Below the pieces are notes generated by a model. The model did no database searches and had not been told where the DNA came from. It saw only the letters and a list, made by a program, of their open reading frames with translations. A program made the translations under genes and the position numbers. A DNA stretch of 64,000 bases from Strigamia acuminata (Eukaryota > Arthropoda > Chilopoda > Geophilomorpha > Linotaeniidae), in NCBI GenBank assembly GCA_949358305.1, contig OX442324.1, forward strand, positions 6,391,575 to 6,455,574, given 5' to 3'. Shown here piece after piece: positions 1 to 10,289 of the stretch (its first letter is position 1; each line of letters begins with the position of its first letter).

Positions 1-929
1 TCTGGCAAAGCTAGGTGTCGCTGCTCAATTTCGAACCGAACCCAACGCGAATTTTAAATAGATGCAATCTGGATGATAATTGTATAGATTTTTTTTTTTT
101 AATTACTCATTAAAATTAATGCGAAATTCCGATGCTCTTATCTTAACTACCCCGTAGTTTAGCTAGAAAATTCTAGAGTTTAGCTTTAGGTGAGGTCTGA
201 AGGTTAACGTGGAAAGGGTCCGCTTTTTTCTTTAATGTTTATTCTTACATTTTATAGTGAATGTAAGGTTAAAAGGATTTTTTTCCTCCTTTCTTTTTAT
301 TTTTTAATGTCAAAGGAACCCGTTGAAACCAATTTGTTGACTATTTTCTTTATAAATTTCTTTATTTGAGCAACCCTGGTCACACTCGACGCAAATGAAA
401 ATTAGGCTTATACATGAAAGTGAGATTTGTAAGTAAATTATACAGAATAATACCTATAAACTTAATCAAATTAAATATGTAATATCAGAGCAAATATTGC
501 GATTAATTTTCTTGACAAATGCATGTATGTTTTAACATCATTTCCTTCCACTTTTCATTTGTAATCGTACACCGTATGTCCGTCCGACTGTTTATTTAGA
601 AATGCTGAGTGAGCGGAAACGGTTCGAAATTTTATGATTTCGTTTATACTTCGATATCCAATTGGATAGGGACATCCAGCTTTTGTCACCACTCGTCTAA
701 AAGGTCATCAAACTTGTGGAAAATAAAATAATAAAATATTCGGCCATTAACAAAATTTTATCTCGTGTATAAATCCATCCAACTCTCGGTTTAATCTTCT
801 TAAACAACAAGTTTTTTTCTTCTTTAAGTCTCGAGTAGAGAGAGAGCATCCCATTATAGGTGTATTAGCTTGCTCGGCACACATTGAAAATGAGCTTTAA
901 TTTATTAATTATTAATTGCTACATTTCAG
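1..929. other. Non-coding, intron or upstream of the CUB gene
   Basis: No supported exon is visible. The stretch is AT-rich and ends in a good 3' splice site (TTTCAG ending at 929) followed by the second half of a CUB domain, so at least its right part is an intron of the gene that begins to the left of the window. Confidence 0.6.
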
Positions 930-3900
930 TTGCGTGTTCGGAGATTTCGTTAAGTTATTTTTACACCTGCACGACGCTAAGGTGAACGAATATACTCGTT
1001 GGAACGGGATTTTATGCGGCTCGTTGGCCGACATCGAACGAACACATTTTTCTTCAAACAGCACTTTAATTTTTGAATTTCATTCCGATTGGCGTCATAG
1101 CAACCACACGGGTTTTAAAGGCACATACAAATTTCTTAGTAGAAGTAAGTTGTTTTTTTTTATTTTTATTTTTATTTTTATTATTATTATTATTTTTTAA
1201 TTATTTTTTAATTTTTTTAATTTTTCAATTTCAATTTTTTTCTTTTCTCGCTCGTACAAACGGTGATTTGCTTTCGGCATAATTGCCTCAGAAACTGCAA
1301 AATCCCAATTAGCCTGTTACCATAGAAACGACTTCCATATTTTTTAGTTCCCGTCAATTTCATTTCAATGCGTATTTTTTTTTTTATGTAATTTTAATAT
1401 TTATTTTATTTTTTCTACATGCAGAATTTTTTCTCATCGATGGTGAATTGATTTCGGGAACCGAATGCGACTACCAATTTCTGAGCGGCAACCACAGCCA
1501 ATCACGTGGTCGGTTTTATTCACCCCGCTACCCTAGTAACTACCCGAAATATTCGCGCTGCTCGTATCGTTTTTTGGGTCAATTCGGAGAGCGAGTACAA
1601 GTGGTTTTCGATAAAGTCTCACTTCGTCAAGGCGATTATAGTTGTTTATACAGTCCTGATGACATTGTCGTGCACGATGGCAAAGACGCAGCGTCCCCTG
1701 TCATCTCGCAATTGTGTAATTCCAACACCATGGTGCAGGTGGTGTCCACTGGACCTGAACTCTACATTGAGTTCTCGAGTCGAGGTCATGATCCTGGGCA
1801 GGGTTTTGAAGCAAGGTTCATCTTCGACGACGAAAAGGCGTTAACTGCATTCGAAGATGATGTCGTCGACATACCGTCCACCGGTAACAATAAACATTAC
1901 ATTTCTTTATTATTTATTGATGGCCGAGGCTATTTCCACCGATTTCGGTATCGCTGGAAATAGACGCATGGGCTATTTTCTCCGATTTCGGTGGAAACGA
2001 TCACAGAAATCGGTGGAAATGATCGCCTAATCGCCGAAATCGGTGAAAATAGCGTTTTCGTTATTGATTTCATTTTCTTTATTATTTACATTACAATTTA
2101 ACAAAAAAAAAAATAATAAGCAAAAAAAAAAAGTTGAGTTTGATTGACGCATCGTTTACTGGTCTCAGAACCTGACAAAAGCAGCGACGACAAACAAGAA
2201 GAAGAAAAAGAAGTGGTCACGACGCCTAGAATAGAATCAGGTAAGAGGAAAACGTGAGTTCTCGCTCTGTGTTTGGGGGCGGGTTGTGAAGATGGGGAGG
2301 TACATCGATCACGCTGAAGTGTAATTAACAACAAGAAAAGAAGGGTAAAGAAATCGATGATGACGAAACGCGACAAAGAATGTTAATTACCTCCAAGATA
2401 ATTAAGTCCGAGGTTAAAGAGGTGAGCGCACGTGACCGCATTCCGCATTAACCTATGAATGTTTAGCGATGCCACCAGGGCGGCGTCACTCGTCTTGACA
2501 ATGAGGTCTGAGGATGCTGCTTGTTTTGATTGGATGTTGGCATCTCTCGCTATCCGTTTTTCTCGTTAGATGGCAGCGTGTCGCTCGTCTTGTTTTCCTT
2601 TTTATTTACTTTTTCTCTCGCGGAGACTCGACTCGTTAATTGGATGTGTCACGCGAGTAATCTCAGCCCCCAACCCAGTGAAAGATTACACGTCAGCAAC
2701 TTTTAGTCCCTTTGGTTGCCTTGCCAACAAATAACAAACTTTTTATTGAAATTAAATTTTAAAAACAAAAAAAAAATTAAACTTTTGAAAAATTAGAAAA
2801 AATTAGAATTTTTTTTTTTTTTTGCTTAAACCATTTTAAGAAAATTAAAAAATTACAAAAAAATGAGAAACAAAGTTGCCAGGGCAACGACCAGTATCCG
2901 TGGACCCTTTATCGATTCTTCTTGTTGGATCTGGTTGCCGTGGCGACGCATTGCGCCCTCATCCGCGCGCTCGGCAGGCCACAACGAGTGGGCGTTTCCT
3001 CGTCCTCCTACTTTGGGCTATGGACCTCATTTGTGTGCGTCTGTGTGTGGTTTTTGTATTGTTCGTGGGAGTCGGTTGCGCCCGTAGGGAACCGATTAGA
3101 ACGCAAGGTACGGTGATGTTCGAGAACAAAAAACTCATTCCAATCGGCGAGGTGTGTGCATTAATCTGCTCAGCGTTCCACCTGAATCCTCGTGATCCCC
3201 ATCTCTTTTGCTCCCCCTTTCCTCCAACCTGCTATGATTTGTTCTTCTCCATCTTTTCACACTCACTCGTGTGCTGGGTTATAATCATCTCATTAAAAAT
3301 AATCTCCGTTTGTTGAATTTTTTTTGTTTGTTTGGGTCGTTGTCGGCCATTTTGATGGTTTGTTCTATTGACATGTTTCCTTCCCCCCTCGTGCTTGTCG
3401 GTATCTGTGATGTGATGTGATGGGAACGCGGGAAGGAAGTTATTTGCATTTGAAATGGATGTAATTATATTTTGTATTTCTTTTTGCGCAGCAGTCGAAT
3501 GCAACGAACGAGTTACTAGCGACCAATCCAAGAACGGTACGATAATGAGTCCCAATTTCCCGCGTCCTTACCCGGCAAATATACGGTGTACGTACAATTT
3601 CACGGGTCACGGGAAAGAACGCGTTCAGATCATCTTTATGGATTTTGATTTACACATGGGTCCGGATGAAATCAGCCCCGAGTAAGTAAATCAGCGACGA
3701 ATTTTCACTTTATTTTAAATGAAATTTCTCAGCGAAATTAGTGCAGGAAAGTGAAAAATTAATGGAAACCGAGTTGGCACTTAAAAGTGTAAGAAAAAAT
3801 GATTAACAAACTTTAGCAGGGAGGATTTGTTCTACTTTATAGGGAAAATTGGTAGTTGAAAAGCCATTAGCGGAGCGGAGCAGTTTTGTATGCGAATTTA

Positions 3901-6686
3901 TTTTAATCTCTGCCGGGTTGATACATGCATTAATTTTGTAATTAAGCCTGGGTATGTTGTTTGATATTCGTCCACAATTACAATAGAAGGGTGGTATTTT
4001 GAAATATTCATGATTATCTGATGGTAAACAGGTTAATTAATTAGCTCTTTAACACCACTGAAGGTGTTTAGAGAACGTTTGTCTGGATAGATAAACTTTC
4101 TACTCGTGTGCGGTTTTCAATTTGATAATAATTATTTCAAATCGTCGTCGCTATTATATTACTCCCTCTGTCCCAAATCATGGTATACATTTCTGATATT
4201 ATTTCTGTCTCAAATTGTATCATTATAAAAATACAAAATTAATATAATTAAGTTAAATTATAAATAAATTAAGTAAACAATCAATAATACGGAGTAAATA
4301 ATAACTTTAATTATCCTTTCGGCTACATTTATTTTTATTTGAAGACACATTGAAGACAGCCATTGTCCGAATTCATTTTAAGTACAACAGGTGTCACTTA
4401 ATTTTGTGTGCATTTTGAGAAGATGAAACTCAGCAATAATCGAAGGATAGAACTAATTACCCATAATGCCATCAATTGATCAGCAAGTGCACTTAATTTT
4501 AAACGATATTCAGTTAAAATGTCTTAGAAATAAACGAAACCAACGATAATCGAGAATATTTTAGACAAATGTATACCATAATTTGGGACAGGGAAGTACA
4601 TCGTTAGTATCGATGTTCGTACACGCCATTGTTGTTGTTGTTGGTTTTGGTGGATCTAGGAACATAACTTATTAGCAATAAATTTTTTATTTTTCTTTTT
4701 GGTGTTTAATGGTTGTGTCATTCTGCGGAGCATGTCACTTTCTCCTTTTTATTTGTTTTGGCAACTTGTATTGGAAGAGTGATTATTGTTATTGTTTGGA
4801 AGTGCTTTTTTCGATTTACTTGTCTCTTGAGAAATATCAACAAAAACTGCACCGCTTTATTGATGTCTTATAACCGGCTAAAAGGGAATTGAATTTGCTC
4901 ACCTTAAACATTTTTTATCTTTAATAACAGTATTTAAGAAAGTAATTTTGTATTTATTTATTCTTTTGTATCTTAACAAAACAACAACACGAAAAAAAAA
5001 ACGAAAAAAAAAACACTAACCTGAAAATCCTGTTAAAGGATCCAGCTTTATTAATAAATAAACTCGAACAAAATATTTTTTCTTTTCAAAAGTGAAGGTT
5101 TTATTCGCCTATGAATCAGGATAACCATTTCTTCTTATTCTTCTAAAAATGGAAAAGATGAAACCATTATTTTTGCGGTTTTGTGAAACCAAAACGGGAG
5201 TTATTAGAATCCTTGCAGAGAAAAGAAAAGCGAAACCGTGTTGTAAGCCGTTGTCGTGGTTTCGACTGTCACCATAACGTCATGATTTCCAATACAAACT
5301 GATCGCAATCTCGCAAATAGATGATGCTAGGACTAGCAATGATAAAAAGCGTCATCGCGAGGCGCCTTTCTCCATCATCAGAGCACTTGTGATGTCATTC
5401 GTTTTACGATGATGAAGGAAAACTTGAAAACTCGTTAACATGCCGGTTTAAAATTACTTTTCCCTCCTCATTGCACGAGCACAAAAAATTAAATTTTTAT
5501 GTCAACTCATTTACACAAAACCGAGATAAAATTGTACAACTAAATTTAATTTAATTTAATTTAATTTAATTTAATTCATTCATTCATTTTGTTTGCACAG
5601 CTGTGAACATGTGGACGTTGTCATGATTTTTGTCTATATCAATGGGAAAACTGAACGCGTGGACAATTTCTGCGGTCACAAAATCCCGCCTCAACTTATG
5701 TCTAACGGTCCTTCGCTAACCTTCGAATTCCACGCGCTGACCGTCGGTCTCGAGAAGGGATTTCGCGCTATATATAGATTTGTTAAGAGTTAAGTGTCAT
5801 CCGAGATCAACATCAGCTTTCACTCATGTCAATTTCTTTTCCTTTCTCAGATTTCGGAATCACATCAGGTCGACAGGATTCCCAATCAGGTAAAAGAAGG
5901 AAAAGAAAAGAAAAGAAAAAAAAAACAAGAAGGGAGGAAAGAAAAAAATCAAAAAGAAATAAAAATAACTAACTTGTTTGTTATTCTATTTACATCGCTC
6001 CAGTTTGTGGCTTCATTTACAACAGTAGCGAAGCTCTAAATGGAACTTTTACTTCTCCTAATTATCCCGGTTACTACCCACGTGATATCGAATGCCATTA
6101 TTTCTTTCATGGACGAACAAGCGAAAAAGTGAGAATTACCTTTCCGTACTTTGATGTGGAAGGAGTTACGCCGTGAGTGAAATTTTTCCTTACAAAAATT
6201 CACAATTGCACATACAGAGTTTGAAATTGAATCGGCCGGTCACTTATTTCAGATGCACGTCTATCACGGCCAGCGACTACGTGGAATTCTCCAATTTCAA
6301 AACGGTGGACCGTAAAATTCCGCGGCACTGCGGAATGAAGAAACCCAACGTGATCACGTCGGAGGGCAATTACTTTCGCGTTACATTCAAATCGAATGAC
6401 AAATTCGATGGAACTGGATTCGAAGCGTATTACCAGTTCAACAGCAACGAAGGTGATTAACAGCTCGATCGACAATTTCTGCTTTATTTTCCACCACTTT
6501 CCACTTCTCGTTTCAGATCCATCCTCAATCAAACGTGTTCTCGGCTCCCCCAACGCAGCTGCATGTAAGTACACGAGTCACTTGTCATACGGTTCGTCAA
6601 GTTCGATATCTTTTCGATTCGTAGCTTGCCACTGGGCGGTCGCAACCATCCTCGTTGCCATCTTTTTATCCCTAAGCTGCAAATGA
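930..6686 (+). CDS. Multi-CUB membrane protein, SOL-1-like (5' partial)
   Basis: Exons seen: 930-1144, 1425-1883, 2169-2240, 3492(or 3495)-3681, 5601-5788, 5851-5889, 6004-6172, 6253-6452, 6517-6564, 6625-6686 (TGA). All junction phases agree. The product carries the second half of one CUB domain (930-1144), a complete CUB in a single exon (1425-1883), an acidic linker (2169-2240), a third CUB (3492-5788) and a fourth (6004-6452), then a short linker and a C-terminal hydrophobic segment (6625-6683) with almost no cytoplasmic tail, so a GPI anchor or a single membrane span. CUB signatures such as SPNYPGYYP and CG..(V/I)..S are clear. Four CUBs plus one membrane anchor is the layout of C. elegans SOL-1, which modulates AMPA-type glutamate receptors at the synapse; that assignment is inference from architecture and from the NETO-like gene downstream. 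The N-terminus lies outside the window. The 2169-2240 exon may instead end a shorter product (read-through stop near 2255). Confidence 0.7.
1922..2060. mobile_element. MITE, ACCGATTTCGG family, copy 1
   Basis: A 139-bp element in the 1884-2168 intron, flanked by an 8-bp direct repeat TTATTGAT (1914-1921 and 2061-2068). It is made of inverted copies of CCACCGATTTCGG/CCGAAATCGGTGG and is nearly identical to the copy at 9507-9676; related units lie at 53118-53322. No coding capacity. Confidence 0.75.
3020..3107 (+). CDS. Alternative signal-peptide first exon of the CUB gene
   Basis: An ATG at 3020 opens 29 codons with a textbook signal peptide (MDLICVRLCVVFVLFVGVGC) and stops at a donor CAAG|GTACGG in phase 1. 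Phase 1 is exactly what the next exon (3492) needs. Joined to the downstream exons it gives a complete 327-residue protein: signal peptide, two CUB domains and a hydrophobic C-terminus. The exon at 2240 also ends in phase 1, so 3492 can be joined to either. So this is either an internal promoter giving a two-CUB isoform, or the true start of a separate two-CUB gene lying directly behind the first. Confidence 0.65.
4162..4596. mobile_element. Tc1/mariner-type MITE with Stowaway-like ends
   Basis: A 435-bp element in the 1.9-kb intron 3682-5600. Left end CTCCCTCTGTCCCAAATCAT; the right end is its imperfect inverted copy (ATTTGGGACAGGGAAG), with further inverted matching through GGTATACATTT/AAATGTATACC. 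It is flanked by TA (4160-4161, 4597-4598), the tc1/mariner target duplication. The interior is AT-rich and non-coding. Confidence 0.8.
5541..5590. repeat. (AATTT)n/(ATTC)n microsatellite before an acceptor
   Basis: About eight AATTT units followed by ATTC units run up to the TTTGCACAG acceptor at 5600 of the CUB gene. Confidence 0.8.
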
Positions 6687-7735
6687 ATCGTCCTTTCCGA
6701 CATTACATTCGTAATAAGAAATGACAAGCAGGCGTCGTGCACACGTTGCGAGAAATAGTTGCCCTCGAAGTCCTTTGGCTCGTCCGTCGGGGTAGCCCCA
6801 TTAAAGTCCCCGTAGACGAGTGCCGTAGCTTTTTATTCCTTGGGGCAAGGCTCAAAATCGAGGTACCTAAGGTGGATTCGAGTTCGTGAGGCGCACTATT
6901 GCGTCTGTGTACAGAGAGACCTACAATAATAATATTATTATAATACTAAATAAATAAATTAAATAAATAAATAAATTAAATAAATAAATAAATAAATAAA
7001 TGAATGAATGAATAAATAAATAAATAAATAAATAAATAAATGATAATAAATGATAATACTGATTTATTCTATCTATTTCTGTAAATTGGTTTGGTGGATT
7101 AAGGTCCACGAATTTATTGATTTATTAAAATGAGGTCTCCTCACTCCGTTTTTTTAAACGTTTAATGGCATCAATTTATTTCGAGGTTTGATACTCATAA
7201 ATATTTAACATGAGACGAATTAGGTCACATTGGATTTACATCTTGTTTCCGATGTTTTTTCTTCTTCTTCTTTTTTTTTTTCGGCTTTGAAATAATTTGG
7301 TTTGGTGCGTTTTATAGAAACTCCGCACGATTGGTCGGCTTCTCGGCAACTGCCGAATGATAAATTTATTGCATTCGCATCCAATTCATTATATTGATTT
7401 CTTTTTTAAAAATTGTATTACAATTTTAACGCGAAAATGCAATCATGGTTTCATCGCTGCAGGAATAGAAGAAAATACGAGACAAGTTTTACGTTTTCAA
7501 AAAATTTTATTAAGCCACGGAAAGCAAAAATAAATTTCTTTTTTTTACATTATTTTGTTTTGCGGATCTACAAGCTGAGGGGAAACGAGACCGAATGAAA
7601 GAACACCTAAAAATAGACCAATTTAAACTATGAAAAAAAAAATACATGCATATAAAAGATTTTAAAATCAATATGGAAATGTAAAGAAAGTTGACATGCC
7701 TCGACAGAGCCGAACACTGCAGTCATTTGGACTCA
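6687..7735. other. 3' flank of the CUB gene and spacer
   Basis: No gene is supported. The first 230 bases are of mixed composition and presumably 3' UTR. An (AAAT)n tract and scattered AATAAA motifs follow, then AT-rich spacer up to the stop of the minus-strand peptide gene. Confidence 0.5.
6929..7044. repeat. (AAAT)n microsatellite
   Basis: Nearly uninterrupted AAAT/AATA units with a few GAAT variants. The hydrophobic minus-strand open frame across it is an artefact of the repeat. Confidence 0.9.
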
Positions 7736-7965
7736 TTATCCGTAGTAAACGCCACGATAGCCACCATAGCCGGCATAGCCACCATAGGCTGGGTAGCCAT
7801 AGCCTACACCACGGTAACCAGCTCCATACAGGTATTGGGCCGAAGCCACAACCAAGAGGACCAAAAGGGCAAAAAGGAAAAACTGCGCAAAAATTCAAGT
7901 GTAAGGTTTAAATAAAGATGAAACATGGAGAAATAAAAATGCACACTTACCAAAGCCTTAATCAT
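7736..7965 (-). CDS. Small secreted Gly/Tyr-rich peptide 1
   Basis: Two exons on the minus strand: 7951-7965 (five codons, MIKAL) and 7736-7882, with a 68-nt GT..AG intron joined in phase 0. The 53-residue product is a signal peptide (to about residue 21, ending in VVASAQ) followed by a 32-residue tail of GY, GGY and YRG repeats ending VYYG. A tiny first exon carrying the start of a signal peptide and a TATA box upstream (8042-8049) make this a credible gene although it is short. Similar short GY-rich secreted peptides in ecdysozoans are cuticle components or antimicrobial peptides; which applies here cannot be read from the sequence. It has a paralogue at 10000-10216. Confidence 0.75.
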
Positions 7966-8041
7966 TTTGATTGGATGAGTGTTTATGTGCTAACGATTGC
8001 AACGTTAGAGAGTTGGATGTTTGTTGCTAAAATTTCTACTC

Positions 8042-8049
8042 CTTTTATA
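8042..8049 (-). promoter_or_regulatory. TATA box of GY-rich peptide 1
   Basis: On the minus strand GATATAAAAGG lies about 80 bases upstream of the ATG at 7965, leaving room for a start site near 8015 and a short 5' UTR. Confidence 0.6.
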
Positions 8050-9495
8050 TCTTAAGCGGGGCCTTGAAAAGTCAATGTGAGGCGGGAACTGAAGGGCATA
8101 AGTGGTTAAACCAGAAATTTGCAATGGGCTGGAAGTTGGAAACAACTCAGATACTTGCGCGCACATGTCAAGCTTTGTCACTAAACCCTCCTAATTCTAT
8201 TTTCATCGATTTTTTAATTTTTTTTTTTGTTTTTTATTTACTGAAGTTCTAATTGCATGCAAATTAAATGAGTGCCGGTATTCACTAATTGCGAGAAATT
8301 AAGTGAGAGAAATTGCAATTATTTTCTTAAAAAGGAGTATGAATGCAACGCGACTGAATAAAATCTACTTGTTCGATCGACGACTTGAAAGCGAAAATAA
8401 TTTGCTGAATTTCTAAAAGGAAAAAAAAACATGGTTGCAATATGTATTCGAGCCGGGAACAGGAACATAGATTGGACGCGGAGATAAGATAAACAATAGC
8501 TTAAGCATCGTAGACATAAATTTTAATGTAATTTAACGAGAAATGGATAGGACATCTTAAATGGAGTTAAATATTAATTTGACGTCTCGAAGGCCGAATA
8601 AAATATTGGAAAATTAGTCTACAAAGTGTAGTTTTGCATACACAAAGCGCAAGGATTTAAAAAAATCTATTTTTTTTTTACAGTTTTAGTGCCACCTTAT
8701 TGTAGCTTTGTAGGAAGATAAATGAATCGCAAAAACGAAATTAATTTTAACTTAATTTATACATTGTTTTTATATATACATATACATTTTTTTAAAATGT
8801 ATATGCAACGAACGAACACGAGTTGAGTTTTAATAAGAGTGTTGTTGTTGTTTGTTGGTTTTTTTTCGCCTTTTTTTGCATACTTTTGAAAGTTGTTTCA
8901 TGTTTTAGTTTCCCAAGTGCATTTACATAATGTTTCCGCAAAGAAATTATAAATTAATCTAAAATGTCTACACGACTTTTAATACACATTTATCTGACTG
9001 GAGTCATAGCATTACGTTAAAAAGTAATAAAATTTCAATGGCAAACGATGCAATTAAAGGAGCAGACCTTGGTGGCCATCAAAATGTACAAGGACACCAA
9101 GAAAGGAAAAAACGTTGCTTGTTTGCATGTTTGTTTCAATTCAGCTTTTTATTTAAAATCGCCAGTCATTAAGTGCATTATAAGTTTCTGTTTTTGTCGT
9201 TTTTGTGTTTCTGTAAACGGATTGAACTCTAACACCAGCCATAAATCAATAACCATCATGAAGAACTGCAAAAAAACAGAAACTATATAACTGGAGTGGT
9301 TTTTAAGTGGTTCGTGTCTGGTTTTAGTTTTTTTCAACACAATTCAAAATGGCTGCTACACAAGTTCGATCGAGGATTCGAATTTACGAGTACATTGCTT
9401 CCGTGAGAAGCAGCCACCATCAAAAAATGTGAGTAAAAGCAAAAGTTGTGTTCAAAGAAATGGTCAAATGGGCCATAATTTTAATCGGAAAACCA
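8050..9495. other. Intergenic, no gene seen
   Basis: AT-rich with stop codons in all frames. It contains a short perfect hairpin (ATATACATTTT/AAAATGTATAT near 8776-8803) and T/A tracts, nothing more that I can support. Confidence 0.5.
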
Positions 9496-9506
9496 AATTT
9501 AATTTG

Positions 9507-9676
9507 CCGAGGCTATTTCCACCGATTTCGGTATCGGTGGAAATAGACGCATGGGCTATTTTCTCCGATTTCGGTGGAAATGATCACAGAAATCGGTGGA
9601 AATAATCGCCTAATTCCTACTAAAATAATAACCTAACCTAACCTAACCACCGAAATCAGTGAAAATAACTTTTCCG
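9507..9676. mobile_element. MITE, ACCGATTTCGG family, copy 2
   Basis: A 170-bp element flanked by a perfect 11-bp direct repeat AATTTAATTTG (9496-9506 and 9677-9687). The ends form an imperfect inverted repeat (CCGAGGCTATTTCCACCGAT against CGGAAAAGTTATTTTCACTGAT). It matches copy 1 at 1922-2060 almost base for base, but has an extra segment (about 9614-9650) that carries CCTAA units. Long target duplications suggest a Mutator-like family; this is inference. Confidence 0.8.
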
Positions 9677-9999
9677 AATTTAATTTGTGTGTCTTAAAAC
9701 AGAGATAAAATCAAAGAAATTTGCAGTTGTTATTTCATTTTATTAACATCAAAATAAACTTTTAATTACAGTCAAAAGTGCATATTGCAATAGATCATTT
9801 TTTATGTTTCAATAAAATCATTAAAACTTAACAAAACAAAAAAATCAAATTTTGAAGTTAAAATTAAAACTATTGAACCAAGAGGCATGACGGGGACGGC
9901 ATGACGGAGTTATCTGAAAACCAAGAAGAAAAATAAATTATTTTTTCAAGAAATTGTATTGAGTTGAATTAAACGTTGCAAACTCTTACATCGAGCTGT

Positions 10000-10216
10000 T
10001 TAGCGACCGTAGTAAACTGAGGGATAGGCATAACCGTAATGGACAGCCGGATAACCATAGGCATAGGCACCTCGGTAATAGTACTGGGCACTTGCCACGG
10101 CCAAAGCCACCAAAACGAGAAGCAAAAACAACTGGCAAATAAAGCCACAAAATTTATTTTTACATTCAAGCTGCGGCTTGCAATTGAGAAACAGAGAAAC
10201 TTACCAAGTATTTCAT
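10000..10216 (-). CDS. Small secreted Gly/Tyr-rich peptide 2
   Basis: Minus strand, exons 10205-10216 (MKYL) and 10000-10131, with a 73-nt intron in phase 0. The 47-residue product has a signal peptide (LFLLLVLVALAVASAQ) and a 27-residue tail rich in Y, with AYGYP and VYYG motifs, ending GR. The gene layout, the VASAQY cleavage region and the C-terminal YYG match peptide 1 at 7736-7965, so the two are tandem paralogues. A TATA box lies at 10281-10288. Function is unknown; cuticular or antimicrobial roles are both possible. Confidence 0.75.
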
Positions 10217-10280
10217 GACGAAAGAAGTTTTGAAGATTAGCTCAGCAGGCTAAATGATGTCTTCTTAACTGACCCTCACG

Positions 10281-10288
10281 TTTATATA
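10281..10288 (-). promoter_or_regulatory. TATA box of GY-rich peptide 2
   Basis: Minus strand TTATATAAACG, about 70 bases upstream of the ATG at 10216, the same spacing as in the paralogue. Confidence 0.6.
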
Positions 10289-10289
10289 A

